Both the position numbers and the translations under genes were made by a program. 64,000 nt of DNA from Argentina anserina (Eukaryota > Streptophyta > Magnoliopsida > Rosales > Rosaceae): positions 10,416,001-10,480,000 of the forward strand of contig NC_065877.1 in the NCBI RefSeq assembly GCF_933775445.1. Direction: 5' to 3'. Below are positions 10,800-27,204 of the stretch, one piece after another. The first letter of the stretch is position 1; each line of letters begins with the position of its first letter. Under the pieces are notes generated by a model that did no database searches, was not told the origin of the DNA, and worked only from the letters and a program-made list of their open reading frames with translations.

Positions 10800-12539
10800 A
10801 TTGACTTGTTTTTATCCATATATGATGACTATGTTTCGCCATCGTTCAACTTGCAATACAGCATGCAATGCCATGCGCATAAGGCATCCATTTTTGAATG
10901 ACGATATACAAGTAGTCAAGGGTTGGAATTTTGATACAGAATTCTATGCCCATTCGGAAGAGGACCTAGCTATCAAATGTAAATAATTTGATGAAAATAA
11001 AATATGACCAAGAATGTATAATGGACTTTGTTGGAGGGCATGAACCTAGTTATCCATTTTTTAACGAAAATGGTGGCTGTGAAAATAGCTAAAAAAAACT
11101 TAAACAGTAAGGTCACCACGACACGATGTCACCATCTATAGCTGAAAATATCAAAACTATTAGCATATAATACTGTAGTAGAAAGACATCATGTTCAAAA
11201 GCGATTCAAAGAGAGAACTTAATATACAAGTGACGTGATAAACTAAAATAAATTGTTTATCTAAAAATATGAACCACACCGACATTGGCTAACAATCGAT
11301 GAACTTTGGTGATATGATTAGTTTTGTTGTTTATTTCGATTTATATGATGTCTTCATTACGAAATAGATGCACCCTTTGCTGTCGTCAATGCAGGACTCA
11401 ATCGACGGTGCAAAACCTAGAAACGAAAGGAACTGCCGATCTTGCAGAGTTGCAGTTCCATGTCTTGGAGAGTTGAGACTTGAGAGTCAACACTGAACGT
11501 AGAGAACGAATATGCTTTCAGGAGGTCGGCATCTTGTCAAAAGTGATTATCAGATTCAGTGTATATGATTATGATGGATCACATTGTCGTTTTCATTATT
11601 TAAAGGACTCATTTTGCAACACAATGTTTGCAAAACAGAAAGTGCAAGTAGGATGCTGGACCATACGTAGATCCTCACATGATCTGATCTACAAACATGC
11701 AACTGCATTTTGGGACAAAAAAGATTGAGCTATTAGCTAGAGGGAAGTTGGTGGAACAACAAATTAGTGTAGCATTTAGAAGTACATAGACATGGAGGCA
11801 TCGAGACATACACGAATGGACAACTTTTAAGAACATAATTTCAAATGAGTTGTTTACTCGATTGTTAGAATACGACAATTATTCAGTCGAACTCACGACT
11901 TCGTACTTATGAAGAGAATAGTGATACTGCTAAACTAAATAGTAGTAGTCGAACTCAATACATATTAGCTTGTAACAACCAAACTGACTCGGTAGAATAT
12001 TTTAGAAGTCCAAATCCAAGACTAGGAGAAGTTTCCTAATTCATATTCTGCACTTATTAATACCAAATTGAATGTTCTTGAATCATTTACCTATATATTC
12101 ATAAGAACTTGTGTAATAAAATTCAAATCATTAGGATCATTTTCAAAGACAAATAGCAAATCAAATGTAAATTTGACTAAGATTTTATAATAAACGACTA
12201 GAAGCAAAATGAAAACATTGAAAGGAAACTTATGAACACATTAGTGTTATTGGACTTCTTGCACAACAAACAATCCCCAATTCTTGCATAACAATCACTC
12301 TTCCTTGCTCAACAATCCAAGACATTGATCATCGAGGAAGAAAAATTGGGGAAAGTGAAAACCACCTTGACCAAACTACCGACTTCGATCCAACTTTCAG
12401 TTGTACACAATCTCAAAAAGGAAAAATACAAAAACGACGTGCGGAAAGTCAGTTGTGACCCACCAAATAGGCAAATATTATTCTCGCTTAATTACTCAGC
12501 TAATTATTCACCCCCAAGAAACCTAATTACTAATCCTAC
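10800..12539. other. Intergenic region upstream of enolase, nothing recognised
   Basis: AT-rich, with only short unrelated open frames on both strands. I see no RNA gene or transposon border in it. The right end must contain distal enolase promoter sequence. Confidence 0.35.
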
Positions 12540-12658
12540 GGCTCTAATTAACCCGGCCTCGTCTACAAATACGCGGAGCCCCCTCGCTTCACTCTCGCTG
12601 CTACTTGAAACTCTCTTCTTCTTCTTCAATTCTCTCTCTGTGTTCATCTTCTTCTTCC
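12540..12658 (+). promoter_or_regulatory. Enolase core promoter and CT-rich 5' leader
   Basis: A weak TATA-like ACAAATAC lies near 12564, followed by a strongly CT-rich stretch (CTTCTTCTTC and CTCTCTCTG) up to the ATG. Pyrimidine-rich leaders are typical of highly expressed plant housekeeping genes. The transcription start itself cannot be fixed from sequence alone. Confidence 0.35.
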
Positions 12659-16511
<3,853 letters not shown>

Positions 16512-17276
16512 AACATGAAGTGCACGAGTGCTTGAGCGGGATTTGAGAAATCGGCGGTTCAGTGTGGCGAATAAGTTTTACTTGTAGAATGGCTTAGTTT
16601 AGTTGTATGGAACTTGAATCCCTTTTTCCAATAATTTTCAGCAGAAGTTTTGTTTTGAGAGCTTGAACACAATGCTGTACTGAATTCTTTTAAGCGAGCA
16701 AGTTCGACTGCGTGAATCCTTTTTGAGTTGCTCTTTCTGTTCCCAACTAGATTGACTGCATGAATTTTCGGTGTTATAAGAGCTGCCTTCGTTGATGTCA
16801 AGTACGGTATCATTTTTTACGCAGGTAGCTGACTCTAAATATAGAGGAATTTAGGAAATATACAATAAAGCAGGTAATTGATGATTGACCTTGAATTGTT
16901 TCAAACACAGCTCGATAGGCCGAATATAAACAAGTAATACAAGTTATTTCCGAATAACTTCTTTAAGGAATGGCTTGTTTTCTTATTCTGAGATCATTTG
17001 ACGTAGTATTCGTACGTGTTAATTATTTTCCGGGTGTGAGCATGATGTTATTATAGTGATCTTTTATGGGTTCCGAATTTTATTTGTTGTTCATGTGGCA
17101 AACCTTGTAGCTCTTGGCCAAAAGAATTCCTTTTTTTTTCTTTGGTGATGAAGTTTTCTCTCAAGTTTGCTTGTAACCCTGACTTGAAAACGAGTTTGTG
17201 TAAGGTAGCTTTGAAAAAAGAAACATGGTGTCCTAATATGTTATCCGAGACGTAATTACACGTGGATAATTCATCA
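16512..17276. other. Enolase 3' UTR and downstream intergenic region
   Basis: The first few hundred bases are the expected 3' UTR of the enolase gene. No further gene is visible before the Helitron-like element. Confidence 0.45.
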
Positions 17277-17475
17277 TCTATACTACTATATAAAGCCAAC
17301 ACTTTAAAGATCACCAAAAAGTGTTTTGCTTAAAATATTTTTTTATTAAATATAATTACATAAAATGATTATGTTATAAAAATCAAAAGGGATGTAACTA
17401 CAAATAAAGTCTATTTTTTTTCATTGTGCACTCGTGCAATACATTAACACGTACATCGCACGGATACGAATCTAG
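17277..17475 (+). mobile_element. Short non-autonomous Helitron-like element
   Basis: The 5' end reads TCTATACTACTATATAAAG and the 3' end reads CGGATACGAATCTAG. The whole sits between a host A and a host T, as Helitrons do. Upstream of the CTAG terminus the bases CGTGC and GCACG could pair, giving a subterminal hairpin with a loop of about 20 nt, which is longer than usual. There are no terminal inverted repeats or target duplication, as expected. At 199 bp it has no coding capacity. Confidence 0.55.
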
Positions 17476-17992
17476 TAAGAAAAGAAAAAGACTAATTCGT
17501 ACAACGATTTCCTTTCATGTTTGATTTCTCCATTAGGTCCAAAATAATGTGCAAATGTTTGTTGCATAAGTTTGCCGGGGAATTTTGAAGCCACATACGG
17601 TTCATGCACTTGCCCTACTGCAAGGTAGAATGTCCGAAAATTGATTGATTTGTTGTATCTAAGGTGTGGAGTGCTTACTAGTTACTCCCACCAATGGTAT
17701 CTATTTTTTTATACTAATTTATAATTTGGAAAGTTACTTGTGGATGGCATTTATATTTATTTCGAGTACTTATTGTATGTGGAGAATGCAAGACAACCAT
17801 TCTGAAAAAAAGAGGGCATGACAACTAACAGAAATCTTCATTATGATAATGCACTACACTGAACTCATGAGATTGAAATGAGTTGAACTGTCAAGAATTT
17901 TCATATGAAGTATGAGCCCATGAGCTTTAAAAAAAAAAGTCATTTAAAAAAAATATTTATGAATTAAAACTCAAAATAAATTAAAATCGAAT
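17476..17992. other. Intergenic region, nothing recognised
   Basis: AT-rich sequence between the Helitron-like element and the tRNA gene. On the minus strand the tRNA is followed by a TTTT run that can serve as a Pol III terminator (about 17984-17987). Confidence 0.4.
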
Positions 17993-18075
17993 TGCTGGCT
18001 ATGGGGTTCGAACCCATGCGTACTTATGTACAGTAGATCTTAAGTCTACCCCCTTAACCTCTCGGGCAAACCAGC
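17993..18075 (-). tRNA. tRNA-Leu (anticodon UAA)
   Basis: Class II tRNA of 83 nt without an encoded CCA. The 7-bp acceptor stem pairs GCTGGTT with AGCCAGC (one G-T wobble). The D-arm region contains CCCGAGAGGTTAAGGGG. The anticodon stem GTAGA/TCTAC holds the loop CTTAAGA, hence anticodon TAA. A long variable arm (around TGTACATAAGTACGCA) follows, then the T arm ATGGGTTCGAACCCCAT. The internal Pol III A and B boxes (B box GGTTCGAACCC) are intact, so this is a probable functional nuclear gene. Confidence 0.95.
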
Positions 18076-18217
18076 TTGATGTTTACCGATCTTCAAATTC
18101 CTTAAGTGACAGCCAACAAGACTTTCGAAATTGAAAAAAAACTCAAAACCCTAAAGAGATCAAAAACACGCAGCAAGCGCATCGAAACATCATCATTGTT
18201 CTTCAGAGGACTCGGCC

Positions 18218-20748
18218 ATGGCGGAGCACTTAGCATCGATCTTCGGGACCGAGAAGGACCGGGTGAACTGCCCTTTCTACTTCAAGATCGGCGCGTGCAG
18301 ACACGGCGACCGCTGCTCTCGTCTTCACACGAAGCCGAGCATCAGCCCCACTCTGCTCCTCTCAAACATGTACCAGCGCCCCGATATGCTCACCAACCCC
18401 GGCGTCGACCCTCAGGGCCAGGCCCTCGATCCTCGCAAGATCCAAGACAACTTCGAGGTCTGCCCTTCATCTCCCTCTCTCTACTTATCCTCTTTCGATT
18501 TCACCCTTATTTCATTTATTTGTGTTTTTTGGAGTGCAGGATTTCTATGAGGATCTATTTGAGGAGCTGAGCAAGTATGGGCAGATCGAGAGCTTGAATA
18601 TCTGTGACAATTTGGCTGACCACATGGTTTGTTTTCGTTTTTTTTTTTAAATTTCTTTTAGCAACAAAATTTAGGGTTTTGCTGTTGATGTGATTTTCTT
18701 TGGTGTTCTGGACTCATTTGGATGTGTGTTGTGTGAGTAGGTTGGGAATGTGTATGTTCAGTTCAGGGAGGAAGAGCATGCTGCCGCAGCGCTTCAGAAT
18801 CTTACTGGGAGGTTCTATGCAGGTTAATATCTTATATTGTAAACAGTATAGATGCACATTGAATTTGAAATTTTAAAAACATGATAGTTTGACGCCCGTA
18901 CTATGGTTGCGATAATCTGTAATTATTAGTGGCTTCCAGAATATTGATATATGATTTAGTATGCTACAGTGTACAGTGTATGATGTTTGGAACAATTGTT
19001 ACAATTTTAGCTGGAAATGTTGTAACTCAGTGTTCAGTTAATGAAGTCGACTGGGTTGGTGAGCCTCATAAGAATTGCTTCGAATTTATTGGAATGCGCT
19101 CTATCTAATCTTGTCCTCAATCGTTATGGGTTTCGGGATTTTGCACCAAAAAAAAGGGTCGTTGTTACTTACCTGTACTTTTTATGTAAGAATCTTGTTT
19201 AGGGAACTGTTATCTATCTGGGCGCCTTTAGGCTTGTGGGATTTTTTGGAGAGAAAAGTAAAGGGCTCATTCTTACAAAATCTTCAACAAGAATCCGTTT
19301 CATAAAGCAACTATTGTTAGCTGATACTAAAATTTTCAAAGATCTTTCATCACTCCTATTCATTATACGGAATAATATTCTATCTGGATAACTCTTCTTG
19401 ATAACATTCTTTGACAAAATGTTGTGATGAGATGGCGGATACTGGGGTGCCTGTATTTTTTGGTTTTTATAGAATTTATTTCTAGCTTCTCCTTAGTATT
19501 TATCTGATTCATCATGTAATATTTGCATCTTGTACTACAATCACATGAACTACATTTTGGTTGGTTAACTGTAGATCAACTGCCCTTTCTATCTTTAACA
19601 CTCCACAGAGGATGTTCTGTGCAGATGGCTAGAGCATGAGATGTAAACTATATATAAGGTAGTTGCAGAGTGAGGCCCATGTCTTGCTCCCATGAGGTCT
19701 GGGATCAAACTCCGTGATGGCACCTACCTAGCTATTTGCTAGGCTTGCCCATCTTTTAGAAATTAGGTTTGGCAGGGTGCTCCATTTCTGAGCCCAGATT
19801 TTTCAAGCAAGTTTGGTAGACTTTCAGGTGCTCCAATTCAGGGGAATAAAATGTAAACCGTTGTCATTATAGCCACTAACAATCAACGCAATCAAACTGG
19901 ACTGGTGCTATTGTGTGCAATATTGTTCTAGTATTGTTTTGGTTGTAGATTGTAATGTTATCTTCTCCACCGGTTATAGTCTCCAATATGTTGTTTTGTT
20001 TCTTCTAACATAATGGTTGCAGTAACAATTGGTGGTAAAATTACTGTCATCATGGAGTCTACTAACATTGTGGCATATGATGAATGCTAAACATATTAGG
20101 GCGCCCCATCATTGTTGACTTCTCACCAGTGACCGACTTCCGTGAAGCTACATGTAGGCAGTATGAAGAAAATGTATGCAATCGAGGTGGCTATTGCAAT
20201 TTCATGCATTTGAAGAAGATTAGCAGGTGACACTCTTTTCTCTTATTGTAGTAGATAAATTATTATCATGACTGGTTATTTCATGATATTTTTATATTGA
20301 ATTTAGGGAATTGAGGAGGCGATTATTCGGAAGAAGCAGGCGAAGGCGGAGCCGCAGTCGCAGCAGAAGCCATAGTCCTCAAAAGCATCAGCGTGGTGGT
20401 TATCAGGAGCGTCCACATGGTGGTCGTGGTTTTGGCAGAAGAGGAGCAGATGATGAGAGAGATCGTTTTAATGATAAAAGCAGGAGGCCTAGAAGCCGTA
20501 GTCCTGGAGGACGTAGAGGAAGAAGTAGAAGCCCTGTGGGGAGAAGGAACAGGAGTCCTCCAGCCAGGGAAAGCAGCGCTGAAAGAAGGGCCAAGATTGA
20601 GGCATGGAACAGGGAAAAGGAACATGTTGATTCTGGAGATAAGCATGATAACAATAATAATAATGGCGACAATAATGATGGTGAGTGGAATGGTGATAAT
20701 AATAGTGATCAGTACTACGATCCTCAGCAGCAGCATCAACAGCAGTAG
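18218..20748 (+). CDS. U2AF35: Splicing factor U2AF small subunit (U2AF35), 5 exons
   Basis: Exons 18218-18457, 18540-18626, 18741-18822, 20100-20226 and 20307-20748 sum to 978 nt, giving 325 residues. The start [18 protein letters not shown] is the canonical plant one. Domains in order: a first C3H zinc finger ([22 protein letters not shown]8CX5CX3H), an atypical RRM/UHM including [15 protein letters not shown], and a second C3H finger ([21 protein letters not shown]7CX5CX3H). After that come an Arg/Ser-rich tail with [10 protein letters not shown] and an Asn/Asp/Gln-rich C-terminus. The protein pairs with U2AF65 and recognises the AG at 3' splice sites in the nucleus. Intron 3 is long (about 1.28 kb). 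Most plant U2AF35 proteins are 280-320 residues, so the low-complexity end accounts for the extra length. Confidence 0.96.
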
Positions 20749-21785
20749 CGCGGTAGATGCAAAATTGAGCTCCTGCTTCCTAGATCAAGTCAGTGATTTC
20801 TTGCAGCTTACCTTTTGGACTTGTATACAAGTGGGGCTGTTGTGCAAGGACTAATGTCTAGTTATTTTATGTGATGGTTTTAGAGGCATTAACGAAATTC
20901 CTGGATCCTAGTACTGCTGTCTGTGATGGTGAGTTCTTATTACAAAATCGATCCTACTGTACGGGAAGTATGAACCATTAATGTGTTTACTAGAAGAATT
21001 ATGAATTGTCATCTGAATGTCTTGTTGTCTTTGAATGACGTTAGAATTTTTAGTGTGATTTATATTTACTGCTGCTTTGCCCATTTGGGTTTTTTTTTGT
21101 GATATGTTATTGTCATGTTTCTGCATTTGAATTTTATTTAGGAAGCCATATTCCTACAATAGATTCGACCTGGCAACATTTTGATGAAATTTGAGTGTGC
21201 CTAGTTTTTGGTTGCCTGGTTGGTTTGATAGCTGGCAAGGGCCGGCTTCATTTTTGCGAATAAGGGAAAGGGTTTTTGACAGGTGAATTCTATATGGGAA
21301 AAGAGTATGGAAATCTCTTTTGAAAAAGCTTTTCACAATCAGTTTTAGAATTAGTACATCTAAATAGACCATATACTTTCATCTATTCAGCATAAGGTCA
21401 TTGCTGGGCATATATCTCTTATCTGCACGGACTGCACCCCTTTCATTTGTATGTACATATCTTCAACACTATTCTTGTATATGAACATCTTGAATATGCT
21501 AAAATGTTTGTCCCAAAATCATCAAGCCGAGCAGGATTTATGTATCCAACACTAACGTTTGGCAAGCTTTCAAGTTTCAATTGCACCTTACCGCCAAATT
21601 TCCTAACCAACAGGCAAAATTTGGCACTCCAAAATTTTGGACATCTTTGTTGGAATTGTGAGAAAATGTTTGAGAAAATGATTGACAGAATGTAATCAGA
21701 TTAGAAGACTCGTCTAAGCATCTTGACAGCAACTTATTTAGTCTTTGTTTTGGCGAACCGGACTTTCTTTCATTGAAGGAAGATG
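20749..21785. other. U2AF35 3' UTR and intergenic region
   Basis: Presumed 3' UTR at first, then AT-rich sequence with no recognisable gene before the gypsy element. Confidence 0.4.
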
Positions 21786-21790
21786 CAGTG

Positions 21791-22328
21791 TGTTAGGGGC
21801 AAACTCTTGTAAGGCGGCAAGCAACCTTGTCCAAGGTCATGAGTCATGCCTATGGCCGGTTGCTTGCATGCTAGTGGCAGTATTGTAATTTATAATTTCT
21901 GTAATTTATTTTCTTTAGAAGGTTCATGGTGGGAAGGTTCAATGTTTCCCACTGCCAAGTCTAGTCTTTCAAAATATGTTATTATAGGGAGGGGTTTCTA
22001 GTCGGTGACAGTTGGACTACGAAACTAGTATAGGTAAGCACATGTACTTTTGCCTCCCTTACCGTCTTACCATCAATAAAGAGAGGAATTATTCAATCGT
22101 ATGTGCCTCGTGAGATCATTTCTTGTTGCCTACTCGATAATTAACTTGTTCATGAGATTGTCCCTTACAACTATATAAATTGTGTTCTCGCTTGTTGCTA
22201 GCACTATATTAATATCGTGTGGTTTCATTGTCCCTTGCAAGGTACTCATTTGGCTAACTTGCTTCTCATTCAACGATTAGCAAGTGCCGCACGGTCCTAC
22301 TTGTGCTTTGCAAAGTCGGCCCGTGACA
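21791..22328 (+). repeat. Chromovirus 5' LTR
   Basis: 538-bp direct repeat with TG...CA ends. It would drive transcription of the element. Confidence 0.95.
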
Positions 22329-22330
22329 GT

Positions 22331-22342
22331 TGGTATCAGAGC
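22331..22342 (+). other. Primer-binding site (initiator tRNA-Met) of the chromovirus
   Basis: Reads TGGTATCAGAGC two bases after the 5' LTR; complementary to the 3' end of initiator tRNA-Met. Confidence 0.92.
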
Positions 22343-22365
22343 CGGTTTGGCTCAAGGCTCTTACG

Positions 22366-25300
22366 ATGACTGGAAGAATGACCAACCAACAATGATTCGA
22401 TTTTTATGATCAGCAGCTCGGTGAACTTGTGGGAGTCCCGGATAGATTGATTGACATTACCTCCATGCTGGACCGTGTCGACCTAGAAAGGTTGGTGACA
22501 CGGGTGGAGAACCTTGAGGGGTTAAGGGACCGAGTTGCGGCCCTAGAAAATGTTGAAGCTCCCAGAGGAGGAGCAGGAGAAGGTTTTGAAGAGTTGGAAG
22601 CACGGGTTACGGTCCTAGAGATGGAAACACCCAAGAGAAGGGCAAGATATGAGGAAGAGCAAGGCGTTGGCTCGCTGGAACAATTGGGGGTGATGAGTGA
22701 TGCCTTCGACACTTTACGTGTGACGATGGACACTATGGCGGATGATGTCCGAGCCACCATCGATGCATTCAAAAACGAGCTGATGGAGATGAACACTAAG
22801 CTCAATCTAACCATCAGTGCGATGGAAAACCAACTTGTGACGGACTACAAGAAGGTCAAGATACCGGAACCTCAAGCTTATGGAGGGGCAAGAGATGCCA
22901 AGGAGCTTGAGAATTTCCTTTTTGATATGGAGCATTATTTCCGAGCCGTCAAAGCTGACTCGGAAGAGGTGAAGTTAAACATGGCAACAATGTATTTGTC
23001 AGGGGATGCCAAATTATGGTGGAGAACAAAATACAATGATATTCAGAGGAAGGTTTGCTCCATTGAGACCTGGGAAGACCTCAAGAAGGAACTTAAAACT
23101 CAATTCCTTCCAGAGAACGTGGATTACATTGTAAGAAGGCAATTGAGGGAGTTGAAACACACCAACAACATTAGAGAGTTTGTGAACAAATTCTCCATGA
23201 TCATGCTTGATCTCCCAGACATGTCCGAGAAAGATCGGTTGTTCTATTTCCTCGAGGGATTAAAACCATGGGCTAGAACGGAGCTTCAAAGACAAAGGGT
23301 CCAAGATTTGGCCTCCGCTCAAGCGGCAGCTGAAAGGTTAACTGACTACACATTCGAAGAAAACTCTGCAAGAAGAAACTCACCTTTTTCGAATGTGAAC
23401 GTCAATCGAAGCGTGAGACCAGAACAAAGCAAAAGTGGGGGAAGGGAGTCAAGATTTTCAAATTCTGGAGGAACCGATAAAAGATTTAGCAATGTGAGAG
23501 ACACAGCTTCCTCCAAGCCAGCAGTCTCAACATGGATGTTTACTCCATGCCCATTTAACTCTACTAGCTTCACCCTGAGACCCTTATCATGCTTCTTATG
23601 TAGGGGAACTCATAGAGTAAATGAGTGTCCTCATAAGATTGCTTTGTCAGCTCTACAAGCCCAGATTTCAGCAAAGGAGAATGAGGATCGACAAGAGGAA
23701 GTAGAAGAACATAGCCGCATGGGGACATTGAAATTCCTGAATGCGGTTGAAAGGCAGCTCTCTGTGACAAAGAAGCTCTTACCCAAGGTCCTAATGTTTG
23801 TGGAGGGAAGCATAAACGGAAAGGTCGCCAAGAGTGTGATAATAGACACTGGCGCTACCCACAACTTTATATCGGAAATGGAAGCACGAAGGCTGGGGTT
23901 GGAGTACGAGAAAGACATGGGCCACATGAAAGCAGTTAACTCCTCACCCTCGCCCACTATAGGGTTGTCAAAAGCGGTGCGCTTGAAGTTGGGCAACTAG
24001 GAAAGAAAGACAGATTTGGTGTTTGTGCAGATGAACGATTTCGACGTTATATTGGGGATGGAATTCATGTTGGAAAACAAAGCCATTCCCATTCCTAATG
24101 CTCAAAACCTGTTAGTAATGGGGGAGAGACCCTGTGTTGTGCCGGCCAAGGTGGTGTCACCAAGTGAGCCTCGCCTTCTGTTGGCCCTCCAACTTAAGAA
24201 GGGCGTGAAGCGCCAAGAACCAACATATGTTGTCGTCCCCCTGATAAAAGACGGGAGTGGGAACGAGATAGTACCGAAGAAGATCATGGGAATCTTGGAG
24301 AGCTATAAAGATGTGATGCCATCGGAGTTGCCTAAAGAGTTACCACCCAGGAGGAATGTAGATCATGAGATCAAGTTACTCCCAGGGGCTAAACCGCCTG
24401 CGAGGGCACCATATAGGATGGCCCCTCCAGAGCTGGCAGAATTGAGGAAGCAGCTTGGGGATCTATTGGAGGTAGGCTTCATTCAGCCCTCTAAGTCACC
24501 ATTTGGCGCCCCGGTACTATTCCAGAAGAAACATGATGGGACTTTGCGATTGTGTGTAGACTACCGAGCTCTCAACAAAGTCACAATGAGGAACAAGTAC
24601 CCTATACCCCTGATTAATGACTTGTTCGACCAACTTAGTGGTGCCAAGTACTTCACAAAGCTAGACCTTCGCTCGGGGTACCATCAAGTTTGCATCGCAA
24701 AAGGGGATGAGTACAAGACAACATGTGTCACCCGATACGGAGCCTTTGAATTTCTGGTAATGCCGTTCGGATTGACTAATCCACCTGCTACCTTCTACAC
24801 ATTAATGAACCAAGTCCTCAGCGACCTGTTGGATAGATTTGTGGTGGTGTATCTGGACGATATTGTGATTTATAGTTCCACCTTGAAAGAGCATGTGGAA
24901 CACTTGAAGGTGGTGTTTCAACGGTTGTGAGACAACAAGTTGTATGTGAAGCGAGAAAAGTGCTCCTTCACGTAAGATACCATAAAGTTTTTGGGTCATA
25001 TCATAGAGAGGAGAAAAATCGGGATGGATATGGAGAAAGTAGGGGCCATTGAAGAGTGGCAGAGTCCCAAGAATGTGAAGGAATTACGCTCTTTCGTTGG
25101 ACTAGCCAATTACTACCGGCGGTTCATTGAGAAGTACTCTGAAAAGACAACTCTCTTAACAAAACTGTTGAAGAAGGGAGTGGTGTGGAACTGGGGTGAA
25201 GGCTGCGAGAAGGCCTTCCAAAACTTAAAGCAAGTCGTTATGAAAGATCCTGTTCTTACCCTGCCAGATTTGAACAAGCCATTTGAAGTGCAGACAGATG

Positions 25301-27204
25301 CGTCTAACTTCTCTCTAGGCGGGGTCTTATTGCAACAAGGACACCTCGTGGCATACGAGAGCCACAAACTCTCAACAGCAAAGAGAAGATACACAGCGCA
25401 TGAGAAAGAGATGTTGGATGTGATTCATTGTTTGAGAACTTGGTGACACTATCTACTGGGGTCGAAGTTTGTAGTGAAGACCAATAAATCCGCGGTTAGT
25501 CACTTCCTAACACACCCAAAATTGACACCAAAGCAAGCCCGTTGGCAAGAATTTCTCGCGGAGTTCGACTTCCAATTTGAGTACAAAACGGGCAGCACTA
25601 ACCAAGTCACAGATGCCCTTAGTTGCAAGGCTGACCTTGCTGCCCTTCGGATGTTGGCTACTATGTCTGGTAGTGTGGTAGCCACAAATGTTAAGGAAAG
25701 GGTCAAGGAGAACTTGGAGAAAGATCATGTGGCTCGAGCTCTGGTCAAACTAGTGAAAGAAGGAAAAAGCTGTAGATTTTGGATGAAAAATGGTCTATTG
25801 ATGACCAAAGGAGGGAGGATGTATGTTCCCCGAGCGGACGGATTACGAAGGATGTTAATGAGAGAGTGCCATGACACTTTATGGGCAAGCCACCCGGAGT
25901 GGCAAAGAACCCACGCACTACTCAAGCAGGGATACTACTGGCCCCAAATGCAAGATGATGTGATGGAGTACACAAGGACTTGTCTAACATGCCAACAAGA
26001 CAAAGTGGAGCGACAGAAGACTCCAGGATTGCTGGAACCACTATCAGTACCGAGCCGTCCATGGGAGAGTGTCTCTCTGGACTTCATTACCAATTTGCCT
26101 AAGGTGGGAGAGTTATTTGGCATCCTAGTGGTGGTGGACATGTTCTCAAAATATGCAACCTTTGTACCAACTCCAAAACATTGCTTTGCCGAAGATACAA
26201 CGGCCCTTTTCTTCAAGCATGTGGTGAAGTACTGGGGAGTACCACACAATGTTGTCAGCGACAAAGACACCAAATTCACAGGGTCATTCTGGGTGGAGTT
26301 ATTTAAGCTGCTCGGGTCCGAACTCAACATCTCTTCGAGTTACCACCCCCAAACGGATGGACAGACTGAAAGATTTAACTCTATGCTGGAGGAGTATTTG
26401 AGGCACTTTGTCCATGCCAATCAGAAGAACTGGGTAGAGCTACTCGATGTGGCACAATTTTGTTTCAATTCAAAGAAGAGCTCTGCCACCAACAAGAGTC
26501 CCTTTGAAGTAGTCAATGGCCAACAACCACTCCTATCTCACACAGTGCAGGAGGTGTACAGGGGCAAGAATCCTCGTGCCTTCAACTTCACCAAAGAATG
26601 GAAAGCCAATGCCAAGATTGCTCAAGCTTACTTGGAGAAGGTGGCTGGGAGAATGAAGAAGTGGGCAGATCAAGGCCGTAAACCCCGGGAGTTCCAAGAG
26701 GGGGACATGGTCCTTGTCAAGTTGCTGCCCGAACAGCTCAGATTCCTTCGCTCTAAAGATAGGCGGTTGTTTCGGAAATATGAAGGCCCGCTTCCTGTGA
26801 TTTCGAAGGTGGGGAAGTGTTCATACAAGATCGCCATACCCCCCTGGATGAAAGTTCACCCAGTATTCCATGTTAGCAACCTCAAGCCGCACCTGCCAGA
26901 CCTTGAAGATCAAGCCGGAAACCATCCTGTTCTCGAGCATGTGGAGATCAGATCAACCAAGCCGAAGGAGGTGGAGGAGATTCAAGCAGAAAGAGTTGTA
27001 AGCACATTTAAAAGTCCGGGGCGTAACCAAGCAGTTCAAGAGCGTCCGCGCCAGCAGTACTTGGTGAAGTGGAAGAGGTTTGGAGATGAAGAAATCAGTT
27101 GAGAGAATGTCGAAGCACTAAAGAAGTTCAAGCAGAAGATTGAAGACTTCAAGTCCAAGGCCGTCGTCAAGAGCGCCGACAGCTCTAGTGGGGGAGGATG
27201 TTAG
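22366..27204 (+). pseudogene. Chromovirus gag-pol polyprotein with six in-frame stops
   Basis: One reading frame runs from ATG 22366 to a TAG inside the 3' LTR (27202-27204), about 1,612 codons, without any frameshift. It is broken only by stops at 22393, 23998, 24928, 24973, 25444 and 27100. Domains: a retrotransposon gag block with LWWRTKYNDI, a zinc knuckle CFLCRGTHRVNEC, protease IIDTGATHNFIS, RT with YLDDIVIYS, RNase H with [13 protein letters not shown], and integrase. The integrase has a zinc-binding H/C region ending CLTCQQD and DDE-core segments such as VVSDKDTKF. A C-terminal chromodomain contains QYLVKWKRF. Each stop looks like a C-to-T or G-to-A change of an expected Arg, Trp or Gln codon. 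Confidence 0.92.
27188..27198 (+). other. Polypurine tract of the chromovirus
   Basis: The purine-rich run GTGGGGGAGGA immediately precedes the 3' LTR; it primes plus-strand DNA synthesis. Confidence 0.85.

Noticed and set aside
20393..20854. A 153-codon open frame overlapping the last U2AF35 exon in another frame
   Set aside because: It is a shadow of the low-complexity Arg/Ser and Asn-rich coding region. The overlapping true frame has zinc-finger and RRM exons attached.
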